From NCBI GenBank assembly GCA_013397435.1, contig VZRG01000882.1, positions 63,229-127,228 on the forward strand: a stretch of DNA of 64,000 bases. The letters are read 5' to 3'. Origin of the DNA: Erythrocercus mccallii (Eukaryota; Chordata; Aves; Passeriformes; Dicruridae). The notes beneath the pieces are model-generated. The model was given only the letters and a program-made list of their open reading frames with translations. It ran no database searches and was not told where the DNA came from. How positions within the stretch are numbered: the first letter of the stretch is position 1; each line of letters begins with the position of its first letter. Below are positions 12,301 through 27,300 of the stretch, piece by piece. A program made the position numbers and the translations under genes.

Positions 12301-15300
12301 GTGAGTGGGAATGCCTTGATCTGTGAAACAGTTAAGGAAGCACAACACATTGCATTTGATGGACCAGTGAGGTTGAAAGTAAGAAGCCAAAGTTTATTGC
12401 GTGCATTTTTCATTGCAGTTACGTGTTTGATGCCGTTAAATAATTCTCTGTAAACATGCTGGAGTATTGCAGATAAACACTGAGTTGGTACCATGCTGTC
12501 TAATCCCACAGAAACAAATTACTAGATACTTCACATGGCTGTGTTTTCCTCTAATAGTAAATTGAAGTGGTTTCTTGGGAAAAGGAGGAGACAAATGAAA
12601 GGATGGATAGTGCCCAAATATGGTTCTTGGTATGGTCCTTGTGATGAGGAGCAGGAGGGATGGATAATCCTTCTTCTAAAAGTGTCTGATTTAAAAATAC
12701 AGACTTTATCTTGCAAGATTTTCTTTGAATAAATGCTTTCAAAATTTTTTAAAATATCTGCCAGAACATCTTGGTTGTAGATATGGATTATGTTAAGGAC
12801 TGGAAGCTTCTCTGTCACTTCCTGCAGTTCTTTCTTCTTATTCCAATCTCTGTTGCTGCAGAAAGTATTTTATTCACTTAATAAATCTTCTAAAATTTTG
12901 ATTGAGACAGTTTTAAGTTGAAGGTATGTGTGAAGTCATTTTTACTTGAAATAAAGTCACAAAACCACGCATGTTCTTTACTGATATTTACACTTTCACT
13001 ACAAACAAACTGTTTGCCTTTACTCTGTTACCATGTTGCTTGATCTGTTCTACCAAGTTTAAAAGGTGTCTGTTCTACACCTTTTAAGTGCAAGTGTGTA
13101 CACAAAGGGCTATATGCAAGGAAATGATACAGCTTCATTTTCTGATCAGTTGTAATAATACCAAAATGTGATTACTGCTAAGAAACAGACTTTATTTGCT
13201 TCAAATGTCTCATGTTAGCAGGCTTGGAAGAGAAAAGAAAAATTTGAGTGCAACTCAAATGTGGTTGACTACCATACCTTGGGCAGTAGTGCATGGGGTG
13301 TTTTGGCTGGGTTTTTTTTCATATTTATTTGAATATAACTCATTTTCTTCCAGACAGTGGCTCTTGATGGAACTTTATTTATGAAATCTGGAGTGATTTC
13401 TGGAGGATCAAGTGATTTAAGATTTAAAGCTAGATGTTGGGATGAGAAAGAAATGAGTAAAATGAAAGAAAGAAGAGATAGCTTGATTAATGAGTTAAAG
13501 GTAGGTCTCTTAAAAGCACAAAACTGCAGAAAGTCATGCTGTATCTGACTTAATTTAGCTCTGGGAAGTTAATTTTCTAAAAATGTAATTTGCAAAGCTT
13601 CTATAAGATGCAGGCAGGACATAATAGCTGTTCATCCTCTTCTAGTTAATTATAATTCTGCATCTCAATTCTTAGCTGTGGTTCTCAGCTCGCAGGCAGA
13701 AATACAGGACAACACTGTTGGTCCAAGCTCCCTCCAGGAAAATGTTAAGGGTACCTGAAGACTTGTAATGAAAATGACAATATGATTGTGCCAACATGGG
13801 AATGTTGGCATGAACCAGAACCTGCCAGTGTAAAATGATTTGTCATACCTTTAGTGTTGGCTTTTTTCTTAAGAGGGATGCAGTTGTGACGTAATCTGTG
13901 AGTGGATACTTTCTTGGGAGAAATAAATCCTTTACAATATTAATATTGCATATGACCTGTGCTATCAGCCTTTACCTTGAATGAGGCCTACATTAGGGAG
14001 GCTAGCTTTAAAATCTGAAAAACAAATATTTTTCAAATAGTTCACCTTTTATTTAAAAGCTTTTTCTCCCACCCTAACACTTTCCCAGGACTTAATGAAG
14101 ACCAGGCGGAAGGAGGCTGACTTGAAGCAATTGCGTGCTCAGTGCCAAGGAACTCAGACAAGACTTAAATATTCACAGAGTGAATTAGACCTTATTAAAA
14201 AGAAACAACTTGCTAATCTCTTCATGGTATAATATTAAGTCTTTATAATTTTCATATTTAATAATTGTATTGTTTTAAACTGCAATTACTGATCAAGTAA
14301 TGCTACTTCCTTACATAATTTTTTAAACTCAGCTAAAGTTTTACATAGAGCAGTTACAACCAAGGAATTGATAAAATATAACAAACAAGATTGCAGAGTA
14401 CTTTACATGAAGCTTTTTCTGTTGCGGTTTTAAAACTTGGATTTCTGGTAATATGGTTGGGTTTATCATTTAGTAACCTTCAGAAGTCTGTAAGCCAAAG
14501 TGCACTTCATGTGGTAACTAGTTTGCTTTTCCTCTCATTAAAACTGTAATCGTTACATGCAGATTGGCAATAATAGTGGTTAAGTGGCATTTGAGAAGAA
14601 AATATTTAATGTTTTTAATCACAAGAAACAGTTAACCTGGAACAGAGCTGTCTCTTAATTTCTAGAAAGTTGAGCATCTTATGAAGAAAAATTACCATAT
14701 TTTTCCTTTCTATCTAGGAAAAATCAAAACTAGAAAGTGAACTGCTAAATATTGAGGCTCAGCATGATATGCTGAATGAAGTAGTAGTACAAAGAAAAGA
14801 AAAAATAGAAGAATTTCAGAAAAAAATGAACAAGGTAATGCCTTCTGTCAGAGCTTTGAGAGCTCATGCTGTTGGGCTGCAGAAACTTAGGTTTTACTGA
14901 TGTTTATACTTGGACAACTTTTAACTTCGTAAACTGCTTTGTCAACAAGGGTTGTACATTATTCCAGCCCTCTCTCCACATCCTTTCTTACCAAGGTAAC
15001 TGTGAACAGAGAATATTAGTGTAAATGAGCTGTGCCAATCAGTTTCCTTAGAGTCAAAGTTCTGTGACTGTCAAGTGCTAAACACAAATCCAGCCAACTA
15101 AATCCATCCATGTCTGAAACAGATGAAGCTTTGCTTATTATATACAGCTTTCTTGAGCTGAAAACAGTCCTCAGCACTGCAGGAGGGCTTTGTTCTGAAC
15201 TCTGCAGGTGACATGTCTGGGGGGGTGGCCTGTCTGCTTGGAAAGTAGATGAAAAATAGCATAATCTGAAGGTTCCTTTCTCTTGGGAAGTAGCCAGTAT

Positions 15301-18300
15301 TTGTTCTTGATTTTCTCTGCTCTGATTCCCCTAGGAGAGTGGCTGAGATGTGTGTGATGTGATGACTGTCAGCAAAGTCCTATTTTACTATTTTGGGGGC
15401 TTTGTTTCTGTAGAGGTTTTTTCTTTTTGTGATCTTTCTTTGCTGAGTAGGAAGAAGGTTCTTTTGGAGTTTTGCATGTTGTGAGTTTTGGGGCTTGTTT
15501 TGGCATTTTGTTGGGTTTTTTGGGGTTTTTTGAAGACCGACTGTATTCAAGTCCAGTTCATGGAAGATGAAGCTAACCTGTGATATAACTAAGTGTTCTC
15601 TGCTCACCCTCTCTTTTGAGATGGACAACTTGGAGATTTTGTTCTATCCCCACCTGTCCAAATTCATTACCTGTTAAGGTACTAAACCATAAACTTCTCT
15701 TTAGAATCTGCTCCTGTCTGTGTCCTATCAGCAACAGGAAAAGTTCTCTATGATATGTGATACACCACTTAGGTTCCTCAGCTGTTTTTTGTGTAGACAC
15801 TTCTGCCATCTCATCCCTGCATTTCCCTGTCATTTACTAATCTTCCAGTGGTCCCCAAAATAGTTGATACAAACAGTGGACAGATTGCAGAGCAGGGTTG
15901 TCATGAAGAGACCGAAGGCATTCAGTGAAGGGAATGTTAGTAAAGCCTAATGTGATGCCAAGAGGGGTTTCCTGCTGTGTTCTGCTAGAGTAGGCAGTAA
16001 CTGCCCTCTTGGGGAAATAGGTGCTGCATCCCTACCTGTGTCTTGAAGCTGCCTTTGTTCCTACTCTTGTCAAACAAAGAAATCTGGTATAATCTGTGGA
16101 AAAATGGTATTACAGTTTTATCTGGAAAATTCACAGCCCAGGACTTAGGTGCTGGTGTAAATGTATATTGTTGGGGAAGGAGATTCCTCACCACTGTCTG
16201 CAGTAACTCAGACTGCGTCGTACATCTGTAATTTAGTTCCTGGCTTCTGACCCATTCTTATCAGTCAGTCTGGGGTTAATCCATGACTGGAATTCTACAT
16301 GTAAGGACAAGCCAAAATTGCTGCCTGTTCTCTGTCTTACTTGGGGTGCAGGCATGAGGGAGTGCAGATGTCTGTCATGTGCAAACACTGAGGAAGTCAT
16401 TGATGGTCAACTGTGTAAGAATTCCAGATACAGAAACTTGTCTTTTGTTTGTTCTGAAAAAACAAGAACAGAGGCTATCATTTGGAACCAATCATTGGTT
16501 TCCAAAGAGTGGTGTAACTTGGGTAGTATAACTTAGTTTGATGTAGTATTTGATACCTGGCTAAAAAAGCCTGAATACTAAAACAACATAAACAATACCA
16601 AGCTTTGATCTTAAGAGTTCTCTTAAAATTTTATTCAGTCCATTTGGTTTCCTTTTAAATAGGCTATTGCTATTTCTTCCTTCAGTCAGCCATATACACT
16701 GTACCTAGTATTTGCCTGCTTAAATTTTTCTTCAAACTTTTAGAATTGGTTTTGACTGATGCTTTTGTTAGTATCTGCTGTATAATTAGGAAATGAGATA
16801 TTCCATGGGAGAGTTTTTGCTATGATTTTTCTATAAACAGAGCACAGTAATTAATATTTATGGATCTCTTGAAAGGATTCAAATAAAGAACTCAACTACA
16901 GCTCAAAGAAATCTGATGTATCTGATTAGTGTCCTGTCCAGGTTTGTCTTCTTCAGTTGTCTGGGAACAAAAGGCAAAACCAGGGAAGTTGGTTACACTG
17001 TGATGACTTTTGTCTTCAGAATGATCAGGTGCTGTCAAGAAGAGCTTAGACTGGAGTTACACTTGGTTGGTAGATCACAGGGACATATGCCTTACATCTG
17101 GCATTTGGACTGAAAGTGTTATTTGAAGATTTCAAGTACAAATTACTTCTCTGTAGTTGTTAGCTGTTTTCTTGAAGTACCTTAAAATCTAGTCCGCAGT
17201 ATGAAGTGATTGAAAATTTTATGTCTGTGAGTTGCAAAATAGGATAATCATTTTTTGTTCCATTTCTCTGTTTTCAAAGGTTGAAGATGATGTTTTCCGG
17301 GAATTCTGTGAAGAAATTGGTATAGAAAATATTCGTGTGTATGAACAAGAACATGTGAGACAACAAGAGGAGATTGATAAGAGAAGGTGGTATATGTCAC
17401 TAAAATGTAAACCAGTGGTTGGCATTAAATTGGGCACACTGGTACTTGAGGAAATTCCCTCACAGGAAATAACACGAAGTCTTAGAGGAATGTAGAAGGT
17501 TCCCCTTGTCATTGTAAGGATTAGTTGGGCCATAGTTGGACCTGCTATAGATGAGATCACTGCTATGGTTTGTTAGACAGAGTCAGTGACAGCTTGCAAC
17601 AAATTTGAAAGATAACATTTACTATTTTGGTAACACTATTAGAAAAAATAAAGAATAATTTTCTAATACCCACACTGAAAAAAGGCTCTGTCCCAGAGTG
17701 AGAATAGGGTCACTCATGTGTGAAAAATCTTAAGGAAAACAGGGTGTAAGATGCAGGTGTTTGCTATAGGAACATACTCTTATAAGGAAAACAGGTTCTT
17801 GTTTTTCACTAGCAACCTCAGCTAGTGTTTCTCTCACAGACATGTCACTGCACCCCAGATCTGTATCTTAGAACGTTAAAATGAACTGATGGTTCAAGTT
17901 CAAGTGTCACTTCCCATGATGTGGCCATATTCTGTGTTGTATTTGTTTAACCAATATCACTATATCTTTGTGATTTCCCATATATCCATGGCATGTGGTG
18001 TAGTAGAATCAATGTCATGCAGATTTTTGTGTTTGCACAGAAGATACAGTAATGGTATCTAAATAGAGTCCAATCACAGTTACTAGCCTGCTTTGTAAGA
18101 ACTGGTTTTAAATCCTGTACTTTGACTAGACTTGAGTTTGAAAATCAGAGGACACGACTGAACATTCAGCTGGAGTATAATCGTGATCATCTACAAAAAT
18201 TAACAAACTCAGTCAGCAAGTTGAGGGAGACAATTCATAAAGATGAAGCTGAGATTATCAAGCTACAGAAGGTAACAATAAAATCAATTTTTCTGTCTCT

Positions 18301-21300
18301 GTAATTCAGTGCATTCTTTCCTCTCAGTTCCAATTTAGAATAAATCTAGTTGATGCTGTGGATTAATTTTTCAAGGGGTTAATTCAACATTGACTTTGCA
18401 ATTGCTTAGAAAAATGCAGCTGCATATTGCATTTTAACCTTGGAATAAACTGCCCTATTTGGATGCTTATTTATTATTAAAAATAAGCTTACTAAAAATT
18501 AACTTTTGGATTAACTTTTTGTACAGTATTATTTTAGATTTTGTTCGGTTAATGTGTCCAGTTGATATGAAAAGGCAACATACAACTATAGATAAAACCA
18601 GCAGGATGTGGCTCAGATTCAGCAGAAAATTTTATGAATAAGAGCAAATAACTCTGGTGCTTTCCATCTTTAAGCTACTTTACAGCCATTAATTAAAATA
18701 ATCCTATGAAACCAATTTAGATTTTTAGTTGAAGTAATATGTATGGGTTCCTTCTTCACAGTGTTCTTTATCCTGTATTGTGCTGACAGTGCTTGTTAAA
18801 GAAACAAGCTTGTACTTGTTCACAGAAAAGGGAAGGAGAAAATATGTGCTTTGAACAAAAAACCAAAAAGTGAAGTGTATAAAACTGCCACAAAGTGGGG
18901 GAACTCCCCCTTCCCAGTGCCTTTCAGATCTTGTGCTGTAAAACATTTGAATGTAACAGGTTTAAACTTTCAACTTCTTTCTGTATAGTAGAGGTTCCAG
19001 ATCTAGATTCTTGGTGGGGGGGTTAAAAATTTAAATATTTCTATGCAGGATGAGGAGAAGCTTCTAAAAAAAGTGAATGAACTTTTGGAGGAGCAGCAAC
19101 ACCTTAAGGATAGAATCAGTGCTCATAAATCTGAGCTTACAAAAAGCCAAAATGAAGTTGAAGAGTTCAGAAAGACGATGTTAACTCTTAATAGGTAATT
19201 CCTACTTCTGCTGCTGGGAAGGTGATTAAAGGGGTAATATTTAAAAGGGATTTACTGATCATATGTTTGGATTTCTCTTGTTTTGTTTTCTTGTGAAAGA
19301 TTTATTAGAGACATAATGATTTGCATCTACAGTGTGCCTTAGTTTAACACTTTTCTAATTCAGTGTGTGAAGGAGAGTATTTCAAGAGAGCCATCCCACA
19401 AACCATATAGAATTACTTTATTATCTTCCTAGTCTTAGGTCTCACTGTGATCTCTCATCTCTTGTGGTGAATATTTAGTAGTAGCTTACAGCTTGATTTG
19501 GGGGCATATCGAATTCCCTCATAGCTTCACAGTTTAGTTTGAGTTGTACAGTGGGTCTGATTAATGGGAACATTTTTACTTTCCCATTTCCCAGACTTCA
19601 TGTGTTTGATACCTTAAATTAATACTGACTTTAGGTCATTATTTTGTCCTACTGTTACATTAAATCAGCTCCTTTGTGGACCATTTATACATCAGTTCTG
19701 TTGTGCTTGCTTATTATTGTCCCTTAACCAGGAGTCATTGCTGTGTTTAAAAACCCCATCATGCTGGCACAGTATGGCCAGGTAAACTTGTGGAATCTTG
19801 CTGGCACAGTATGGCCAGGTAAACTTGTGGAATCTTGCTGCCATCAGAGGAACTGGTTGCAAAGAATCAAGCTCTTTCAAGGAGAGTAATGATAAAAGAT
19901 ATTTGATTACATGTTAAAGGATCAAATCTCCATACATATTCACTAGAGTTGAACTGTAGGCTGTAATTAGGAAAAATGGATATTTGAAGGTGCTTTTAAA
20001 GTGAACTTGGCAATGTTCTGAGACTGAGGCTCCCTCTGGAGTAATTCAGGAGAATGGAGGGGATGGCAGAAGTTACAGTACCATTTTCCTTTATGTTTGA
20101 TGGGGATTATTGCAGAGGAAACAGCCCTCTTGGTGCTTGGAATCTGTTTTTCATGCTGTATTTATCATGCTGGTTTTTTGTGGATGTTATTAGCACTGAT
20201 GTTTCCACTCTTGAGTTGTGCCTTTTGTGCTTGTAGAGAAGCCACAAAGTTGCAGAGGGAAGCTACAGCTCTAGAAACCTCTCTGGAAGCCAAGAGATTA
20301 AGGCGACATAATCTGCTGCTTGAATGCAAGGTGCAGGACTTGAAAATCAAGTTACTGTTTGGATCACTGGATGACATCAGCGAAGTAGAGGTACTTAACG
20401 ATAGATAGATATCATGGAGGAGCACTTACTCCTGAATTTAAGGATCCTCTTTCTTTCCTTACAGGACTGTTTTTCTTACATAGTAATGTTCAAACCAATA
20501 TACTCTATTTGTGTGATAAGGTCTCTTTCATTCAAAAGAAGGATTTATTGTTATTTTTATAGACAGAAATATTGTTTGCAAGTATTTTTGATTGTGCTTG
20601 AAGCATACTCTCGGGAAATATATGACATCTTGTGGTACAAGAAAATTGATATGAAGATAAGTAAGATGAGACACAGGCGTCAGTTCAGAAATGTAAATAA
20701 ATAAGGTGTGTGCAAGGGTTGAGATCATATTTGGTCTAACATCCATAATATAAATGCTCTGTATAAAATCATCCTTTTGTGTTCAGTACATGTAGATATT
20801 CACAGAAATCAGGGATAGGTTAAAATAGAAACATTCCTTCTATCTGACTGCCCCTTATTATTTGTCTCCATCTTCCCTCTTTTTCCAACATACCGTTTGT
20901 GAGGAGAAATAAACTTTTCTGCACTGTTACAAAAGAAATAAGCTGTGGATTTTGAAAAACCTAAAACAAATGTGTGAATTTGGAAGGAGTCTTGTGGAAC
21001 TCATTCCTTAGAAGAGTATTTTTGCTGGAGGATAGATGTGAACTGGGCAGCAGACAAAATGCAGGCAATAAGGTGGGGTGGGCAGTCTGTGAAGGGAAAG
21101 AGCAAGAACTGCTGATGATCAGAATGTGTAGGAACTCAGCTCTCACTGGTTTTGAAAAGGAAGAGAGGAAACCAAGGAGGGGAGCAGAAGGAATAACAAT
21201 GTGAGTTCTTAATTAACCTGAGAAGACTGGCAAGATTTGGTTCCAAGAAAGAATCTTGGTGGGTGGGAAAGGGGTCTAATAATGAGAGAGAGCACATCTT

Positions 21301-24300
21301 TTATTTGAGGTAAAGTGACTGTTTGAAATTCAGGCTACAGAGTGTAAAAGATACTCTGCTTATGCCATACAGAACTGAAGCTCCTCGATTCTTTTGAATT
21401 AGAGTGGAAGAAATGCCTCAGCTTACACACTTCAGCCTCGCCTTGAAAGGGATTGATGTATCAGGGAGTGTTCATCTTTCCATTCAGAAGATTTAAAGTA
21501 TTACTGTAGCACACTGCTTCATATTACATATTTACAACACTGTACATAAACAGATTGCTGCTGCTTTTTTAACGTGGCTTCAAGCCAAGTTTAGAAGATG
21601 GTTTCATCTTCACTTAATAGGTGTATATATTAATTAGGCTCATGAGATTTTTAACTGTTCACTCCATTTGGGCCAGGGGAGAGCTATGGATTAAGTTTAC
21701 CTCATACCATATTACCACTGTCTCTTAATTTTAAAACCTTTTAATTAATTGGTTTTACAGTTTCAAAGTTAACTGTTGTATTTCTGAACTGGAATGTCCT
21801 TCATCTTCTAGCTTGGAACTGAAATAGAAGGCACCCAGACTCTCTCAGGGATCTATGAAAGGGAAGAGGGAATTCAGATAGATTACAGCACCCTAGAAAT
21901 TAACCTAAAGGTAATCTCCTCTGCTTAAAATTATTAGAGATGAAGTGTTTTGAGTTTTAATTTTGTGAAAGATATTTTATTTGTTGTTTATTTTGTTCTT
22001 TACCCTAGTCTTTAAGTGACACTGGGTAAAACCACTGCTAAGATGAAGTGCATGTCTATGTGTGCTCTGGTTTTGTACTCAGGACCTAGCATGGATGTGT
22101 GGGATTTCTGGATAGGTCAGTTTCCCATACTGGCTTTAATTTACAGCTTACCTGAACCACAAAAATGGAATTGAGAGACTTAATATAACCTTTTTTTTCC
22201 TTCCTCCTTTACTTTTTGCCTTGAAGTTCCAACTTCGTATGTTAAGGCTCAAAACTCCAGAACCCAAGGATGGCTGTGGGGGTTGTTTACATTCTGTTTG
22301 CAGAGACCAAGGCTTCCCATCCTTCCCTGTCTAACATTAGGTCACATTCTCTCAGCAGCTTTTGTAATGTTTTTTTCTTTTTTAATCTAGAGGAAAATAG
22401 TTAAATGTCAGAGGCTAAGCACAGAGCAAAGGATGAATCTGTCATCAGTAGAACTTAAAGAATTCACTGAGTACCTCTTCTTTAAAAATCAAGGAGTGAA
22501 GCACTAATCCTGCTCTTGTGTTGTATTTTTAAAAGGGAATTGAGGGAAAATAGTTGGCTCCCTGTTTTTAAAGGTCCTGGGAAAGAAGAGTGAGGTCCTG
22601 GTAGATCCGTTGCAAGAACCAAGACCTGGGTTGCATTTTCAGTTGTGTTTCGAGTTAAAGCTGTTAATGAGTGGGGTAATTGTTTCAGGAACCATGAGTG
22701 CTTGCTGTATGTATTGAAATGTCTTGGCCTAAAAGCAAGTTAGATTGCTCTGTTGGTTTTTTATTTAGGAACTAGAATCTGATAAAGATATAGAGGATCA
22801 TATGAAGCAAATGCAGCAGGAGATCAAATCTAAAGAGGTCACATTAATGAAGACAGCTGCTCCAAACCTGAGAGCCGGAGAGAAGTTACAGGTGGCTCGG
22901 AACAAGTTCCAGGAATCGATGGACGGTAACACTGAGTCTTTCATGTCAGTCACTTTTGTGATTCCACCCTCATTGAAATTCCTCTTCTTGGGGTTGGTCC
23001 TGCTGGCTTTGCCCTTTCAGATATTAAGGTATTGTTTTGTGCTTAAGTGTTTATCCTCAGTTATCTTTTTAATTATATGTAAACAATTCATAACATACAC
23101 TTGAGTGTGCAGTAGTTTGTTGAAATACAGTTTGAATGATGGAGAAGATACTTGTTCCCCACATGACATCATAAAGTGTTTTTATTGCTTTTTGAGAAGT
23201 ACTGACTTTAATGTTAAAATTGCTTAAATTTTTCTTACATAACTGAAGGAGCTGTGTATCATGTCCAAAACTCAGACATGAGCATTTCTGCAAAATGATG
23301 AGTATCTCCAGAGAGTTGTTTTTAAGATTTTGGTTTAAGTTGTTTTTAAGATTTTAAGAATGTAAGAAATTTAAGGGGTTCTGGAGCTGTACCAGGTCAG
23401 TGCTGGTGCTGCTTAGGTCTTGGCTCCCAGGAGGAATTAGGAGAAGAATATTGTTCCTTGCTCCAGACAAATGTGGCACAGAGCAGATTGAATACATCTC
23501 AACTTTGCTGGTTTGTGGGTCCTCTGTTTGAAATCTGGAAGGAAATTCACACTGTATTGGTATGTTACTTTTTCTACAATAAGTATTTCCTTTGATACAG
23601 CTCATGGTACTCAGCATATTTTGTTCTATGTATGTACTCAAAGACTTCTTAAGGAGTAATTCCTGTGATTTTATTTTTTTTTCCATAGCTTTTGAGACCA
23701 GCAGAAAGGAAGCCAGAATACGCAAGCAGGAATTTGAAGAGGTGAAAAAAAAGAGATATGAGCTGTTTAGCCAGTGCTTTGAGCATGCCTCCATAGCCAT
23801 TGACAGGATCTACAAGAAGCTTTGCAGGAACAGCAGTGCTCAGGTTTGTCATGCTCAGGGGCTTTGCCTTAAAGGCCTTACTGGATGCTTTGTTACCTAG
23901 AATAAAGTAGCACTTACGGTTTCCAAAGGCAGTCTCAGTCCTTAAGAAGAAAATTACAGAAATAAAGACTCCAGAAGCTTAGAGTCAGGGAAGGAATAGG
24001 CAATAAGCCAGAGTATGCTTGACATTAGACAGAGGGAGGTAATATGTGAGCAAAATTAGGAGCTGTTCAGCTTGACCTAGTTTTACTCTTTGCTTTTAGC
24101 ACAGTTGTAAATTATGAGAAAAAAGTGTGGAATGTAATTGAGTACTTCATTTAAAAATAACATTGGTTTACACATCAAGTTATATGAATAATGATCATTA
24201 GTACAGACAACTGAAAATCATAAATCAGTGCTAGTGTTTTGTACCAGGTCTTGAAGCACCTTCTTCCCCACTTAAATATTTAGGAAACACAATCAGACAC

Positions 24301-27300
24301 AATATGTTTACAGCTTCTAAGAAACATGTAGGAAAACTGTCTCACAATTATCTCTGTTACTGTTTCTGTATTAATACCAAAAGTCAAGAGGGAACTCCCA
24401 AATGCTTTAGTTATGTCAAATTCCATAGACTGTGGAATGTTTAAAGGATTGAACTCTTGTCTAATTTAAGATCTTGTGTGTTGGTTTGGTTTTGTTCCAT
24501 GATGTCTGTGATGTAAGAGGACACATTTGAAATGGGGATTAAATAAGGAAATTTCTCTTACCTATCTCCACTTGTGCAGAAGGAAAGAGTCTATTATTTT
24601 ATTGTCTCTTCTATTAATGAGAAAAATAAACCATGAAACAAAGATCTTACCCATCATACCTTTAGTGGTTAGGAAAAATGGTGGTTCCTTTAAAATAATG
24701 CTTTTAGATTTCGTCCCTGGGAACAGGCATACAAAGTACAGGAAAAGACTTTAATACAAGCAGTCTTTGTCTAGCTCAAAGCTAGGTTCTGTAAAGCTAA
24801 CCTTTCATCAAAAAAAGACAGTTTTGCAAATATATTGTCTTCCAGGCCAAAAAAGAAGAAATCTGCTCTTGAAGTCTAACATTTTAATAATTCAAAAAAT
24901 CAAAGGAGTTACATAAAAGGTGATAAAATCAAGTTTGTTCAGTAGTTGAAAGTTTGGAAATAACGGATATGTGGCACCATTTCCATACTGGTTTTGTTAC
25001 TGAGCCCCTTGGCTCCTGGCTTGTTAACAAAACCAATATTCTCCAGATACTGCTGCTCCCAGAATGGATGAAGAGGTTCCCTAAAAGTGAAGCAAACTCA
25101 CTGGTTTCCTCACTAGCTCAGGCAGTATTTGAACCTAAAAAATCCCTATCTAAATAATTTGATAAATGTCACTATTAACACTTAAACGTATTTGTTTCCA
25201 GGCATTCCTTAGTCCTGAAAATCCTGAGGAGCCCTATCTGGAAGGCATTGGCTTTAACTGCGTGGCTCCGGGCAAGCGTTTTATGCCAATGGACAGTTTG
25301 TCAGGAGGGGAAAAAACAGTGGCAGCCCTGGCTCTTGTGTTTGCCATACACAGGTAAAAGAACTGTTCTGGGAATATCCAAGGAAAAAAAAAGAAGGGTA
25401 TTCTCCAAGTATCTGGCCAAGTAAGTGATAGAAAGAGACAGTGTTAAACTTACATGCATGTTAAAAAAAACCTGCTGATGGAGTGTTCAAGCACTGCTGA
25501 AGTCCTTATTTTTTATCTGTCATGACTTTATATATTCAGTGTAGAATTTCATGTTAATTAAAGTGTTAATTGATTTCTTGTCTATTATTCAATGCTAAAT
25601 TATACCTACTTATTTAATTAAAATAAATATAATAATCAAACTATTATCAACTTTATTTATGGAGTAAGTAATTAGAATGTTGAATTAACATTTCTGTATA
25701 TCCATGCAAAATACTCTCTTGCCTTTTGCAGCTTTCGTCCAGCTCCTTTTTTTATTCTAGATGAGATAGATGCTGCACTGGACAACACAAACATTGATAA
25801 AGTAAGTTGCTCTTTTACCAACAATATCTGGTACCTTTTGTAGAAGGGTGTCTACTTCCATTGCAGGGTATTGGGGTACAGAGATTTATTAGCCTGACTG
25901 AACCTGTTTTAAATTAGATTTGATTTAGGGCTGAAGTAATGAGGGTCTGTGAGATAGGGGAAAAAGTTAAGTTCTTGAATCCAAGTGTGTTTGACTGGTT
26001 TCTAAATTGTGAAGTGAGAGGAGGTGGTAAGGAGTGTGAAGGTGTGCAGGTGTGTTGTGTAACCCCATGTGGCACAGTCTGATCTGGAGGGCATCTGGGA
26101 ATTGTGCTGCCTGGAATTGGTACAGCCTTGGAGTTCCTTGGCTCTGAGAAGTAGCAAGGAGTGAGTCTGCATGTGGAAACCAAGATATTCTGTCACTGGA
26201 GTGTTTAATATAACTGGCTTAGAAACTATCTTTGCATTAGCACCAGTTAAGCTGTTAATCGTTATTTTATGAAAGTTACGTGGCTTTTCTTGATTAAGAC
26301 ACCTTCCTGCCCTCTCAATTTCTCTTTCCTTTTTTGCCAATAACTGTTCAATATAACAAGAACCAAGGCTGGAGCACAAACAGCAGAGATTGCAGTTGTG
26401 GATGGCAGCCCCTGGGAGGGGGAGGCTCAGAACAGGGGGATTGTTTGTAAGGAGGAATCCTAAAGCTCTCCACATATGTTTGAATTTTCTTCTGTGGAAG
26501 CATTTTTTTTTTCAGAATAGTATTTCTACAAGTATTACTGCTAATGTCAGACTTGGTAGAGCCTAACAAAAGCAGTTGTTTAAACACCAAACCTTTTGGG
26601 TTTTCCCCTGATGGCATTAAGTGTGACATGCCAAGTACCCCAGAATTTGCTTGGAGGGTACCTCTGGAATAGATAACTGGGAAGCTCTACCACTTGTGCC
26701 TGCCAGATGGAATTCAGTTCCTTCTTGGAGATTACTGACTCATTGTGAGAGGTTCCTGAACCTGAATTCCCTAAATAATCCTGGGGATGCAAGTCCACAA
26801 GGATTACCCAGGCCCTGAGGTTGTTTTAATTTGGTGCAGTGTGTTTCAGCAACATCAGATGGGATGTAGTGGAGCTATAATGAAGATCCCTAAGGAAGCT
26901 TTAGGGTTTGGTGCTCACTGACATGATTATAAAAAGATTACACATCACTCAGCACCTCTGTGACCTGAGCTTCTATCAGATAGTGCTCTGCTTATGAGTC
27001 TTGGGACCACTCTAGGATGATGTATTCTGGTTAAATATGAGTATTGTGTATTCTTTCTGGGCTCAGATGTCTCCAGGCTGATGACTTGGAGCAGTGCAGG
27101 CTGACTCCAGGCTTTCTTTTGCTGTTACCCCATTTACTGATCAACTTAACATCTGTGCTTTTCATGGAAGCCGTGGAGTGTCAGGGGATGAGCCCTGCCC
27201 ATCTCTGCAGCTGGCTGGGGCTGGCTGGTGTTTCATGGAGCTGGGCAGGGACCCAGATCGTGCCCTTACAGGGTTGTTACCTGGATGACTTTATTAATCC

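Larger units (their letters stand above)
11133..13500 (+). other. SMC1B: SMC1B exons 10-12: hinge domain
   Basis: Residues 516-686 form the hinge that pairs with the SMC3 hinge. Exon 10 starts FGRLLDLCHPIHKKYQLAV, and exon 10 ends ETFLALDYLD. Exon 11 contains VKPINEKLREIKG and KKVIQFVSGNALICET. Exon 12 carries the glycine-rich hinge signature SGVISGGSSDLRFKARCWD. Conservation is high through all three exons, so this dimerisation surface looks functional. CR1 fragments lie in intron 10 (11475-11899) without touching the splice sites. Confidence 0.9.
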
